Of a DNA stretch of 64,000 nucleotides, positions 42,975 through 53,742 are shown piece by piece. The notes below the pieces were generated by a model. It saw nothing but the letters and a program-made list of their open reading frames with translations, had not been told where the DNA came from and did no database searches. Within the stretch, counting starts at the first letter, position 1. Each line of letters starts with the position of its first letter. A program made the position numbers and the translations under genes. The stretch comes from Castanea sativa (taxonomy: Eukaryota; Streptophyta; Magnoliopsida; Fagales; Fagaceae): assembly GCF_040712315.1 (NCBI RefSeq), contig NC_134013.1:30973001-31037000 (forward strand). Reading direction: 5' to 3'.

Positions 42975-43312
42975 GGGTATGTTTGGTAACTGTTTTTTCC
43001 TCTTATTTTCTATTTTCAAAAACAATTTTCTATTTTTGAAACTAAAAAACTTGTTTAGCAACCTAAAACAGACAAAAAACAAAAACTATTCTCAAAATTC
43101 AATTTGTGAAGGAAACTGAAAACATGCAAAAGGTTGTTTTCAATTTCTAATTTTCAAAAGTAAATAAAAATAGGTATTTAATCTAATGAATCTAACTCAT
43201 TTGATGAGTTATCATTAGAGTTCAAATCTTAATAACAACATATTTTAATATTTTCTATTTTTTTTTCTTCAAAAAACTATCTTTTTAATTTAAACTAACC
43301 AAACATGGTTTT
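42975..43312. mobile_element. Tourist-like MITE, left part
   Basis: Starts GGGTATGTTTGGTAAC directly after TTA (42972-42974). The complementary terminus is at 53739, followed by TTA. PIF/Harbinger MITEs duplicate TTA/TAA, so the pieces are one MITE of about 435 bp split by element C. Confidence 0.8.
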
Positions 43313-43982
43313 TGTGCGTTCCAAAATAAGGCTATTGGGCCTAAGGGGAGTTTGGGCTCACAATCTATTTGTATGGTGGGCTTTTGGATTTCCTACCATG
43401 GGTGGCGCTATGCTCGGCTGCCCCGTTTCCTGAGTCTCCCCTCTTTTCTCACTAACACTCCATTTTCTTCCTTGGGGATGATTAGTATTACTTTCTCTAG
43501 TCTTTCCACTCTAGAATTGCCAACCCCTCCAACTGAGTTTCCCTTTCCTATTTATAGCGAAGGTTAGTAGAGTGATCATCATCATTCTCCTGGTGGGTGG
43601 AATGAGAGGTCAAATACCTTCTCCCCTAGGTGGAGGTTTAATAGTGAGTGGGGAAGGTAGCAGTAGCATTGGAACTGGCTCCACCGCTAGATTTGATGCT
43701 CGGCAGAGGCGTTCCCTAGGCAATGGAAGGGAGGTCCAATACCGTTTTTCCTAAGTGGATGTTTGGTGACGGGAGGGAGAAAATGATAGTGGCGTTGGGA
43801 CCAGCCCCGCCAGTAAGTTCTGTGCTTGGCAAGGGCATGCCACAGGCTGTTTCGAGCACTCCGAACTCAAACCTCTCGGACGGCACGTGCGTTACCATGT
43901 GTGATTAGTGCGGGGCTCTTATACGAGTTAGTATTCATGGGCCTCAGGGCGATTGGGCTTGATGGGGGGTAAGGCCCGTACA
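43313..43982 (-). repeat. Element C 3' LTR
   Basis: 670 bp. On the minus strand starts TGTACGGGCC and ends GGAACGCACA. Minus-strand TATA box CTATAAATAG at 43548-43557. Pairs with 52974-53642. Confidence 0.93.
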
Positions 43983-43984
43983 AT

Positions 43985-44001
43985 AGCCCCCCCCCCCCCC
44001 T
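43985..44001 (-). other. Element C polypurine tract (poly-G)
   Basis: A C run on the plus strand next to the 3' LTR, reading as a G-rich purine tract on the minus strand just before the LTR. Position fits plus-strand priming. Confidence 0.65.
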
Positions 44002-44279
44002 TGATTCATGCTCTACTTCAGGTGATGAATCAAGGATCCCGGGCAAGTAGTGGTAATGGCTACCCGCGGACGTATACTCTCTGCACACGGCCAGGGCAAT
44101 CGTCATAGCAGATTTCTCGAAAATGGCACTGTATCAGGTCGTCACGTCAGTAATTAATATTTGGTAGTTGGCGAACCACTCGATGGTTCATGAACCGTGC
44201 CCACGCGTGTGAGGGGTTATCCAAGAAAGGGATTTGGGAGGGTTTTCCCGCTCCTGGCCTCATTAAATGCTTTAAAGTC

Positions 44280-44290
44280 CTATAAATAGC
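44280..44290 (+). promoter_or_regulatory. TATA box of the antisense gene in element C
   Basis: CTATAAATAGC lies 173 bases before the ATG at 44463, with a pyrimidine-rich leader between. It is on the opposite strand from the LTR promoter, so it would drive an antisense transcript. Confidence 0.6.
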
Positions 44291-44462
44291 CCATTCTGGA
44301 CTCCTTTTTCACTTTTCGCGTTCCTCTCGCTCCCAATCCCTCCTTTGCCGAGCATTCTTCTCCTGCGCAAAAACTTCCTCAATTCTTCACTCCCTAGAGC
44401 CCAAAGTAAGTTCTCTCTGTCTCTCTTTCCTTTTCGATTCTCTTCCATTTCATACTCTAGGA

Positions 44463-46781
44463 ATGGGGTTTTCTCACCTACTTACCCTTGGGGCTGCCTT
44501 GGCTAGTTTTAGAGAGACCTTTGGCGTCCCAGGGGATGTCGACGTTGCATATTGCAATGTGGGTGACCTCGAACTTCAGAGGGCTGCTGACTCGAATGCA
44601 ACGTTCTTTCCGCTGATGTTCATACTTGAGGGTGGGGTTAGGTTCCCTATAGACCCTTTCGTAATAGGTACCCTAGGTTTTTACGGTCTGTGCCCCGACC
44701 AGTTTCCCCCCAACTTTTATAGGGTTGTTAGTTGTGTCAGCCGGTTAAATCACATGTTCGGGCTGCAGTTGAACCAGCACGACATAAATTTCATGTATAA
44801 ACTGTGCGGCAACTACACAAGTGATTATTACTTGAAAACTAAAGATACACGAGTCCGGCTTATATCTTTACTTTGCACTGCCGACTCTAATAGGAACTCG
44901 AGTTTGGAGAGTTCGTTCGGGTGCGTGTGTAACTGGCAGTGAGCTTCTTTGCCCGCTCTCACCACCTGAAGTTGGTCGGTACCGACAATCCCCATTTTAT
45001 TTGTTCTTGCATCTTATATATTTTTTCTTTTATAGCTGATTGGTTTGTTCCCGGACTTGTTGCAGAATCCAAAAGGTTCTTTCCAGACCCTCGAGTTATA
45101 CATGCGCAAGACCTTAACTTCGTTCTTAGGTCGGAGATCTTCGTGCACGACGACGGGCAACTTAGGGCATCTCATTTAATCCTCGACGTCAACCCCGTGT
45201 ACACCACTTGGCAAAACTTCAGCCAGACGCTTTTGATAGACAGCCCGCTCTTGTCATACCTCGACGTGCGGTACAAGAAATTCCTTCCCCCCGGGCTCAC
45301 CATAGGCGAGGCTCAAGAACGTGGCCCGCGCTATACTACTGCAGACAACATTGCGCCTGTGAGGGACGGTTCTATCGAGCACGTGTCCTAGAATCGATGG
45401 AGGCTCGAAGTGATCGGACAGTCAGAGGACACCGCCCCCATAGTCGAGGAACGAGCTACCGAGCCAGTAGGTATTCCGGGCGTTACATCCGACCACGCGG
45501 AGAGAATGGTGAAGCATAGGGAGATAACCCTTTCTCGGTTCATCCCTAGCGCCGGACCTGCGGCTCAAACTCAGTCCCCAAAAGGAACGGGTCAAACTCC
45601 TCTCAGGGGCGAAAACAGGAAGAGAAAAAGGGTTGTCGAGAAGAACCCTCCTATCCCGGGTGACACTTTGCCGAAGACCCCTCCCTGTGCAATGGGCGAT
45701 TCCAGGCTTCCAGAGGGGCTGGTGGTTACACCCCCTACGGTTCAAGTTGGAACAAACGTGGCGTCTTCTTCCCGACCGGGAGTCGACTGGCAGCACACCT
45801 TCCGATTAGGTAATGAGTGCTTGTCGGAAACCGCCAGCGTCCGGCTATGGGACAGGGGTGAAGGGGGGCGAGTGGCCCAAAGTTTTGTGCAAGGCCTCAT
45901 GCTGCCCGAGGATGTCCATTATTATGCGCAGGGCGATGACGAGACACTTGCCACGCAACTTCAATGGCATTCCATTGCGGTAACACTCTATTCCCCTTGG
46001 CTGTGTACATTGTAATGAGTGGTCTTTTTTTTCTTCCCAATTTCACCATTTGGCTACTATCCTATCTCCAAGCTGTGCGGTTAACCAGCATTATGAACAG
46101 GCGGTTGAAGGATGCGGCCGAGGCCCTAGAGGGGGAAAAGGCGCTAAAGGCTGTTGCTAAGGGCACGGCCAGGGAAAAGGGGGAGGCTGCCGCAGCATCG
46201 GAGAGGAAAGCGATAGATGCCGAGAACGCCGTGCAGGCCGCCGAGAGAAAGCTGACCGTCTTGGAGGCGAAGCTAGGGGAGACAGAGCTCAAGTTAGCGA
46301 CGGTGGATAGCTTGAGTCTAGCCCAAGCTAATGAAATCGCCGGCCTGAAAGAGTCCTTCGAAGCCTGCGAGGAAAAGTGGTACAATGTTGGCTTCTTCGA
46401 GGCTGAAAACTCCGCGGAGCCGATCATTCACCAAGCTCGGCGCCATGGATTCGGGGAGGGATGGTTAGCTGCCCTTCAAGTGATAGGAGTAGCCGTGGAC
46501 TCTCCGCTTTGGGACCCCGAGCAGATCCCTTACTCGGCCCCTCCTCCCCCCGTCGTTCAAAGTCGGACCGAGGCTTCAGATGAGGAGGAGACTCCGAGTA
46601 TGATTGACCTCGTGTGGGATATTGATGCTCACGGGAAGGCAGCTGACCCGGAGGTTACAAGCAACATCCGCGTTGGGGTCAAAGCTGCACCAGACTAGGT
46701 CCCACCGATAATCCAGACAACTGCAAGTGGAACTGAGCAACCCGTTCTTCCACCCACACCAACCGACCCTGCCGTTTGAAG
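44463..46781 (+). pseudogene. Antisense extra gene of element C (gypsy-type transposon protein-like)
   Basis: Runs opposite to pol, between pol and the 3' LTR. Exon 1 from ATG 44463 has VRFPIDPFVIGTLGFYGLCP and HDINFMYKLCGNY, the pattern of the family annotated in Pfam as putative gypsy-type transposon (PF04195). A frameshift near 44900 and an AT-rich intron ending TTTTATAG at about 45035 precede SEIFVHDDGQLRASHLILD. 45410-45980 is a Pro/Thr/Arg-rich linker. After a probable intron (about 45980-46070), 46080-46400 is a long Ala/Glu/Lys coiled coil, then an acidic tail with a stop at 46696 and another near 46779. Broken in at least two places. Function unknown. Confidence 0.68.
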
Positions 46782-47150
46782 ATTTAGCTTTTCTTTTGTC
46801 TCTTTTTTTATTATTATTGTTATTATTATTTTTTTTGACATTTGATGAGCTTAAATCGCCGGGCTGTGGCGATGGAACAATTTCCCTGTCTTCCGGACAG
46901 TTATAATTAATGTCATTTAAATATCGTTGTTTTAATTAATGTCGTTTAAATATCGTTTGTGCTTCCCTGTCGCTTGCTTGGTAACTGCTGATCATGTACA
47001 TGATTAAGGTTAGGTTGCCCATCATACCTTACTTTCTCGCTTTTGGGGGGCAGGAGTAGCCCCTTTGAATTCAAGCCGTAGTGGCTTACGTTACTGGACG
47101 CTCGGCGTTGCTGGCCATGCTGAGAACGGGTCCTTGTACCTAGGCGAGAA

Positions 47151-47430
47151 TAGCGTAAGGTTTTCACCTGCTCGGTGATAGGAATCGGACCAAGGGCAGG
47201 TTTCTGTCCTTAGATAAAAATAGCCTAAGGTTTTCACCTTCTTGGTGATAGGAATCGAACCGAGGGCAGGTTTCTGTCCTTAGATAAAAATAGCCTAAGG
47301 TTTTCACCTTCTCGGTGATAGGAATCGAACCGAGGGCAGGTTTCTGTCCTTAGATAAAAATAGCCTAAGGTTTTCACCTGCTCAGTGATAGGAATCGAAC
47401 CGAGGGTAGGTTTTTGTCCTTACCATGAAT
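47151..47430. repeat. 70-bp minisatellite after element C pol
   Basis: Four direct copies of a 70-bp unit (for example TAGCCTAAGGTTTTCACCTT starting at 47221, 47291 and 47361), the first and last slightly diverged. It lies between the pol stop and the antisense gene, the hypervariable 3' UTR position known in Tat elements. Confidence 0.93.
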
Positions 47431-47584
47431 GAGTTGCCTTTACCCTCGCGATTCTCTTTATAATTCTTGCTTGGCGATAATAACTTGAAATAAGAAAAGG
47501 GAGAATCTAGCTGAATAAATGCCTTCATATTAAACATGCAGTAATGCAGGATTACATCAAGTTTATATCTTGGAGGGTGTCCAG

Positions 47585-48420
47585 TCACTGATAAAAAATT
47601 TTCAAATTGCGAACATTCCATAGCCGATGGAGCGGTTTTTCCTCCAAATCCTCCAGATAGTATGACCCTGCTCCGGCAATAGTAGTCACACGGTAGGGCC
47701 CTTCCCAGGACGGAGCTAGCTTTCCCACGCTCGTCTCTTGCGTATTCCCCACGACCTTACGGAGTACCAGATCTCTCGCGGCGAACTCCCTCCTTTTGAC
47801 GGCTCTATTATACCTTCGGGCAAGCTTCTGTTGATACTCTGCCAGCTGAATGGTGGCCACATCTTGGTGTTCCTCCAGCAAGTTCAGCTCCTTGGCCATC
47901 AACTTCTCGTTCTCATCAGAAGCGAATCCCGCAACTCGGGCGCTACACATGTTTACTTCAACAGGGATGACTGCCTCCGTCCCGTAAGTTAGAGAGAATG
48001 GCGTTTCTCCCATGGATCTCCTTGGAGTGGTTCGGTATACCCATAGGACGCTTGGCAACTCCTTGGCCCATCTACCCTTGGCGCCCTCCAATCTTTTCTT
48101 CAAACCACTCACGATGGCCTTATTGGTCGCTTCTGCCTGGCCGTTACTCTGCGGGTAGGGCGGGTGTGGGTATTGGTTCGGATACGGGGTTCTCCTGAGA
48201 ACTCCCCAGCCTCTTGTCGAACTGCAGGCCATTGTCCGATATTAAAGATTCCGGCACGCCGAACCTTGTTATAATGTTCCTCCACACGAATCTCTTAACG
48301 TCAACGTCTCGGATGTTGGCTAGTGCCTCAACTTCTGCCCACTTTGTGAAGTAGTCTACTGCCACCAGCACGAACCTTCGGTTGCCCGTTGCTCGGGGAA
48401 ATGGTCCGACTATATCCAGC
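47585..48420 (-). pseudogene. Element C integrase core and C-terminus
   Basis: GPFPRATGNRR with VAVDYFTKWAEVEAL (first D), RFGVPESLISDNG (second D), a frameshift near 48200, then SNGQAEATNKAI (E), VYRTTPRRSMGETPF and KLAPSWEGPYRV, ending WNVRNLKIFYQ. The triad is visible, but one frameshift and a stop at about 48423 split it from the zinc finger. Confidence 0.88.
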
Positions 48421-48422
48421 CC

Positions 48423-49472
48423 CTAGTGGGCGAATGGCCATGGGCTGCAAACTGAGTTCAAGTTCCCGTCCTGTTGGTAGATCATCGAAACGTGCACCTG
48501 ACACTGTTCACACCTCTGAGCGTACTCGGTAGCTTCCTTCCTCATCTGCGGCCACCAGAACCCCTGGGTCATTGCTCGATGCGCCAGCGAGCGTCCCCCC
48601 ACATGGCTACCGCAGACTCCCTCGTGCAGTTCAGCTAATAGTTCTTTAGCCTGGCTGGGGCGAATGCACTGCAGGTATGGCCCTTCGAATGATCTGCGAT
48701 ATAGCTTCCGATTAGCAGATAACCAGTACCGAGCGAAAGTTCGCCGTACTTTGGCTGCCTCTTTCTCATCTTCCGGGGCTCGATCTTCTACAAGAAAGTC
48801 GATGATTGGATTCATCCAGCACTTCTTGGCTTCAATGACCTGTAGAATTAGTGCCCTAGCAGTAATACTTGGTTTAGGCACCAACTCCACCCTAATCAAC
48901 TGAGGTACCTCGTCAGCTATTGATGATGCTAGAGTTGCCAAAGAATCGACGTGTCGGTTCTGTCCCCGGGCTATCTGCTCGATCTTGACTATCACAAATT
49001 TACTCATCATCTGCTTTACTAGCCGCAAATATTCTATCATCCGGGGATGTTTGGCCTCGAAGTTCCCTTGGACCTGACTTACTACTAGGAGGGAGTCCGA
49101 GTACACTTCCACCTCCTTTGCCCCCAAATCCATGACAACCCTTAGTCCGGCTAGCAGAGCCTCATATTCAGCCTCATTATTAGAAGCCCTGAAGCCTAAT
49201 CTAAATGAGTGTTCTAGCTTCAGATCTTCCGGGGTGATGACCACGATCCCAGCCCCCACTCCAGCCGCATTGGACGCTCTGTCCACAAATACCTTCCATG
49301 GCTTGACTTCTACTAGGCAGGTTATGTCCATACCTCTCGGCGAGAACTCGGCAATAAAGTCTGCAAGTACTTGTCCCTTCACTGAGTTCCTCGACTTGTA
49401 TCTGATGTCAAAAGAGCCCAACTGAGTCCCCCACTTGGCTATCCTCCCCGTAAAGTCAAATCTCCTCAACAA
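48423..49472 (-). pseudogene. Element C archaeal-type RNase H and integrase zinc finger
   Basis: 349 open codons: SVKGQVLADFIAEF, the second RNase H (VFVDRASNAAG, NNEAEYEALLAGL, VEVYSDSLLVVSQVQG), linker YLQCIRPSQAKELLAELHEG, and the HHCC finger (HEGVCGSHVGG...CEQCQVH). The first catalytic stretch reads VDRASN instead of the usual VDGS-type motif. Confidence 0.88.
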
Positions 49473-49475
49473 TGA

Positions 49476-50730
49476 CTAGAGTGGGTACTCGGTCAAGATG
49501 TAGACTGTGTGGGCCTGAAAGTAATGGGGTAATTTTCGGGTGGAATGCACGAGTGCCAGCACTAGTTTTTCTAGTAGTAAATACCTGGTCTCCACGTCGA
49601 CTAATCTCTTGCTGATGTAATAAACCGGGAGCTGTACACCGCTATCCCTCAGTAGTACGGCGCTCGCTGCATGCTTGGATACCGAGAGGTACATATACAA
49701 GTCTTCTCCTGGTTCTGGGGCTGACAACATCGGTGCCCGCCCAAGGTAATCCTTTAGATCTTGGAAGGCTCTGTCACACTCCTCATCCCATTGGAACCCC
49801 TTCCACTTCTTCAGAAGTTGGTAAAAGGGCTGGCACCGATCAGCGAACTTGGAAATAAATCGGTTAAGAGCAGCCAGCATACCAGTCAGCTTTTGAACCT
49901 CTTTCGGATTGCTCGGCGGTTTGAGATGTTTCACGGCTTCAATTTGATCGGGGTTAACTTCGATCCCCCGTTTAGTAATCAAATAACCCAGGAACTAGTC
50001 AGATCCAACCCCGAAGGCACACTTATCGGCGTTAAGGCGCAACCAGTGTCGTCGAAGTATCTCGAACACTTCTTTTAAGTCGTCAATGTGCTGCCCTTCT
50101 TGCTTGCTTTTTATCACCATGTCGCCAATGTACACTTCAACTTTCCGTCCAATCTTATCCCTAAACATCCTCGTCATCATTCGTTGATAAGTGGCTTTCG
50201 CGTTCTTTAATCCGAACGGCATCACGGTATAATGGTAGTTAGCATCGGGCGTTAAGAATGCCGTTTTCTCCTGATCCTCGGCGGCTAGGGAAATCTGGTG
50301 ATAGCCCTGGAAAGCATCGAGGAAACTCATTCTTGGGTGCCCGCACGTAGCGTCCACCAATTGATCGATTTTCGGCATTGGAAACGGATCCTTCGGACAT
50401 GCTTGGTTCAAATTGGTAAAATCAACACAAACTCTCCACTTACCGCTCTTCTTTTTCATGACCACCATGTTTGCCAGCCATTCTGGAAAGAACGTTTCCC
50501 TTATGGCCCCCGCCTCTCTCAGCTTCCCAACTTCCTATCTAACGGCTTCCACATGCTCCTTAGCAGACCTTCTCGGTCTCTGTTTCTTAGGAGGGCATAG
50601 AGGATTCACATTCAGCTTGTGAACTATGAACTCGGGGTCGACACCGGGCACCTCATATGAATTCCATGCAAACACATCCACGTTTTGTATGAGGAACAGC
50701 AGTAGTTGCACCCTTTCCCCATCATTCAAG
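49476..50730 (-). pseudogene. Element C reverse transcriptase and RNase H
   Basis: 49995-50468 carries VCVDFTNLNQACPKDPFP, SFLDAFQGYHQI, FGLKNAKATYQRM and VYIGDMVIKSK; the box is YIGD rather than YIDD. After a stop at about 49995, 49476-49982 continues ITKRGIEVNPDQIEAVKHL, the thumb, and RNase H with PVYYISKRLVDVETRY and KLPHYFQAHTVYILT. Upstream 50535-50730 holds the linker before RT (DVFAWNSYEVPGVDPEFIVH). Confidence 0.9.
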
Positions 50731-50831
50731 CCTGCCCCTATCTAAAAACTCCTTTCACCTCCCGGCAAGATCTTTACGCTTACCAAATCCTCGGCAGCGT
50801 TGGTCCCCTTCACCTGGGGATGCTGTAATTG

Positions 50832-52154
50832 CTATAGGGGCGCTTTCTCGACTGATTCCCTCTGCTCCGTTTGTTTGTTTGCCACGGCTACCAAACACTG
50901 TCTGGCCGCTTGCTGATCACCCCTTATTACCGTAATCCCTTTGTCAGTTCGGAACTTGACTTTTACGTGCAAGGTGGACAGTACAGCCCCCATGTCATGT
51001 ATCCATGGCCTTCTGAATATTGTCGTGTACGGCGAGAAAGAGGTGACCACTATGAATGTCACCATTACCTCCCTGCCTCCCATGATAACTGGAAGTGAAA
51101 TCTGCCCTTCTAGAGTGACCATATGCCCATCGAATCCCATTAAAGGTGTATCATACTTGGACAAGTCCCCCTTTTTCAGGCTGAGCCCCCTGTATAGGTC
51201 CGGGTACATTACATCTACGCCACTCCCTTGATCTATCATTATTCTCTTCACTATAAAACCCCTTACACAGGTCGTGACTATTAAAGCATCATGGTGGGGC
51301 TGAGTAATGCCTTCCAGGTCGTCGTCGTCAAACGCTATGGGTTGTCTATTGTACCTCGGCTTCTTCCCCGAGGATCGTTCGCTTGTGCTTCCCTCCGCTG
51401 ACACCACGGTCAACACCCCTTTTGTTGTGGTTGCTCTAATCGCCCTCGATGCTATGTGGATGACCTCTATCACTCCCAAAGGGGGTGGGAGAGGGTTTCG
51501 ACGCAGCCAATCTACCTGCCCGGTCTCCTTATTCCCCGTCTCCACTAGAAACTCCTTCAAATGCCCCGCCTTCACCAATTGTTCCAGGTGATCTTTCAAC
51601 ACCTTACACTGCTCGGTGGTGTGCCCTTTATCTCTGTGATAGGTGCAATACAAATTCTGGTTTCTCCTCGACGGGTCGCCCGCCATCCTGTTCGGCCGCT
51701 TAAAATACGGCTCATTTTTTATCCTATCAATGATGCGGTGCACGGGCTCCTTGAACGTCGCATTGACTCCCCCAGTCGCCGGGCCGGGCTCTTGAATTCT
51801 TAAATTATTCCTGTGTCTAGGGTTGAAGCCATTGTTCCGAGGATAACTGATTATCGGTTCCTTCCCCTTGGTCTGCAGCCGATCATCTTCTAGGCACTTG
51901 TACTCCTCGATATGCCTCATCAACTGCCTCATATCCTTGAGAGGTTTTAGGGTCAACGATTCTCTCAGCCCGGATTCTTTAGGTAAGCCCATCCGAAAGG
52001 TGCTCGCCGCGATCTTTTCATTACCCCCACCGATCTCGTTATACAACTCCCAGTACCGACTGGCATAGTTGCGAAAGGTCTCTCCAGGCCCCATCTTCAT
52101 TAATAGTAACGCGTCCACGAGCTGCGGCACCCGGCTGCAAGTCATGAACCACAC
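50832..52154 (-). pseudogene. Element C gag and protease
   Basis: 440 open codons: capsid part (LVDALLLMKMGPGETFRNYA, ENYNEI-like YWELYNEIGGG), Tat-type CTYHRDKGHTTEQC zinc-binding motif, a basic linker, and the protease with IMIDQGSGVDVMYPDLY followed by the VVTSFSPYTTIFRRPW flap region. The N-terminal gag (about 52160-52760, including PVEHVSHYIQMMSLHSHNNA) is in another frame after a frameshift near 52170. Confidence 0.85.
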
Positions 52155-52159
52155 TCCAA

Positions 52160-52954
52160 ACCCCTGGATTAGTTCCTAAAAACTGCGGATCGAACCCTTC
52201 TTCAACCGTTGAACCACCTTAAAGCAATGGGGCCGAGGCTCGAAGGGAGAAACTTACACATCAATGCATTGTTGTGGGAGTGTAAGGACATCATCTGAAT
52301 ATAGTGACTTACATGCTCCACCGGGTCTGCCTTCCCAGTGTAGGAATTGAACGGTGGGCGGGCGAACTGGCTCAGCAAAGGCGCGCTCTCGATGTCTCTA
52401 GAAAATGGAGACCGGGCAACTTAACGCAATGCTCGGCTCATGGTATCCATGGCCACATTATGTGATCGCCCCGCGTCGGGCGAAGTCGATTCACGGTCCG
52501 CATACTCCCGCGAACGGTTGCAGTGTCTGCGAGACCCGGATTGTTGAGATCCTACCTCACGGCGACTCCCCACACTTACTGACCTTTCCCTTCGTCCCTT
52601 CGTTCTCCCTGGTCCCGTCTCCTGCGTCAACCCCGTGCTTGTAACTCCAGATCCCTGACCGCCCCGCACAGGCGTTCGAGCTCTCAATCCCTCTGCTCAA
52701 GCTCCTGGTCTCGTCTGTTAGGGCGACTGCGGCCCGAGGCATCGGACATTGTCCGGAGGGTTTGGTACGATCCTTCTCCGGGCCCAAATTCTTCTACCTT
52801 CTCGCACCTTCTGCCCTCCAGCCTCTTTTGCCTCCTTTCTCACCATGTAGACCCCCGCGACGACCCTCTAGTGCCGCTCTCTACATGGCTTCTCTCTCCA
52901 CTTCCAGACATCCTTACGAGCGTGCCAAGATAGCACCACAGCTACGTAGGAGAT
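52160..52954 (-). pseudogene. Element C gag N-terminal region and leader
   Basis: Basic Arg/Ser-rich segment (52421-52700) followed by FARPPFNSYTGKADPVEHV-like gag coding, interrupted by frameshifts. The first ~200 bases after the primer site are leader without a clear ORF. Confidence 0.65.
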
Positions 52955-52973
52955 CCCTGCAGACGACGCCAAT
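52955..52973 (-). other. Element C primer-binding site
   Basis: On the minus strand directly after the LTR: ATTGGCGTCGTCTGCAGG. It resembles the TGGCGCCGTCTGTGG-type site common in plant Tat elements, with a CpG-like change. Confidence 0.7.
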
Positions 52974-53642
52974 TGTGTGTTCCAAAATAAGGCTACTGGG
53001 CCTAAGGGGAGTTTGGGCTCACAATCTATTTGTATGGTGGGTTTTGGATTTCCTACCACGGGTGGCGCGATGCTCGGCTACCTCGTTTCCTGAGTCTCCC
53101 ATCTTTTCTCACTAACACTCCATTTTCTTCCTTGGGGATGATTAGTATTACTTTCTCTAGTCTTTCCACTCTGGAATTGTCAACCCCTCCAACTGAGTTC
53201 CCCTTGCCTATTTATAGCGAAGGTTAGTGAAGTGATCATCATCATTCCCTTGGTGGGTGGAATGAGAGGTCCAATACCTTCTCCCCTAGGTAGAGGTTTA
53301 ATGGTGAGTAGGGAAGGTAGCAGTGGCATTAGAACTGGCTCCACTGCTGGATTTGATGCTCGGCAGGGGCGTTCCTTAGGCAATGGAAGGGGGGTCCAAT
53401 ACCGTTTCGCCTAAGTGGATGTTTGGTGACGGGAGGGAGAAAATGATAGTGGCATTGGGACCAGCCCCGCCAATAAGTTTTGTGCTCGGCAGGGGCACGC
53501 CACAAGCTGCTTTGAGCACTCCAAGCTCAAACCCCTCAGACTGCACGTGCGTTACCATGTGTGATCAGTGCGGGGCTCTTATACGAGTTAGTCTTCATGG
53601 GCCTCAGGGCAATTGGGCTTGACGGGGGGTGAGGCCCGTACA
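52974..53642 (-). repeat. Element C 5' LTR
   Basis: 669 bp, minus-strand TGTACGGGCC...CACACA. TATA box CTATAAATAG at 53208-53217 on the minus strand. About 7% different from the 3' LTR. Confidence 0.93.
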
Positions 53643-53739
53643 GTCTTGATTTCAAAAATACAAGAAAATTTTTTTTTCTTTATATTCTCAAAAACAAGTT
53701 TTTGAAAATAGAAAACAAAAACTGTTACCTAACATAACC
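53643..53739. mobile_element. Tourist-like MITE, right part
   Basis: Ends GTTACCTAACATAACC followed by TTA (53740-53742); the reverse complement of the left end at 42975 with a few changes. Confidence 0.8.
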
Positions 53740-53742
53740 TTA

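Larger units (their letters stand above)
43313..53642 (-). mobile_element. Tat-type Ty3/gypsy retrotransposon (element C) with antisense ORF
   Basis: 10.33 kb with both LTRs. Read leftward: 5' LTR, primer site, gag, protease, RT, RNase H, second RNase H, integrase, 70-bp tandem repeat, antisense extra gene, poly-G purine tract, 3' LTR. Flanks GTTTT and GTCTT resemble a 5-bp target duplication with one change. By eye the LTRs differ at about 48 of 670 positions, mostly transitions, indicating an old insertion. A few stops and frameshifts break each polyprotein section. Confidence 0.93.

Noticed and set aside
47151..47430. CRISPR-like regular repeats
   Set aside because: The 70-bp units are contiguous direct copies with no spacers, in a plant retrotransposon.
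50298..52068. Plus-strand frames opposite gag and RT of element C
   Set aside because: Shadows of the real minus-strand polyprotein.
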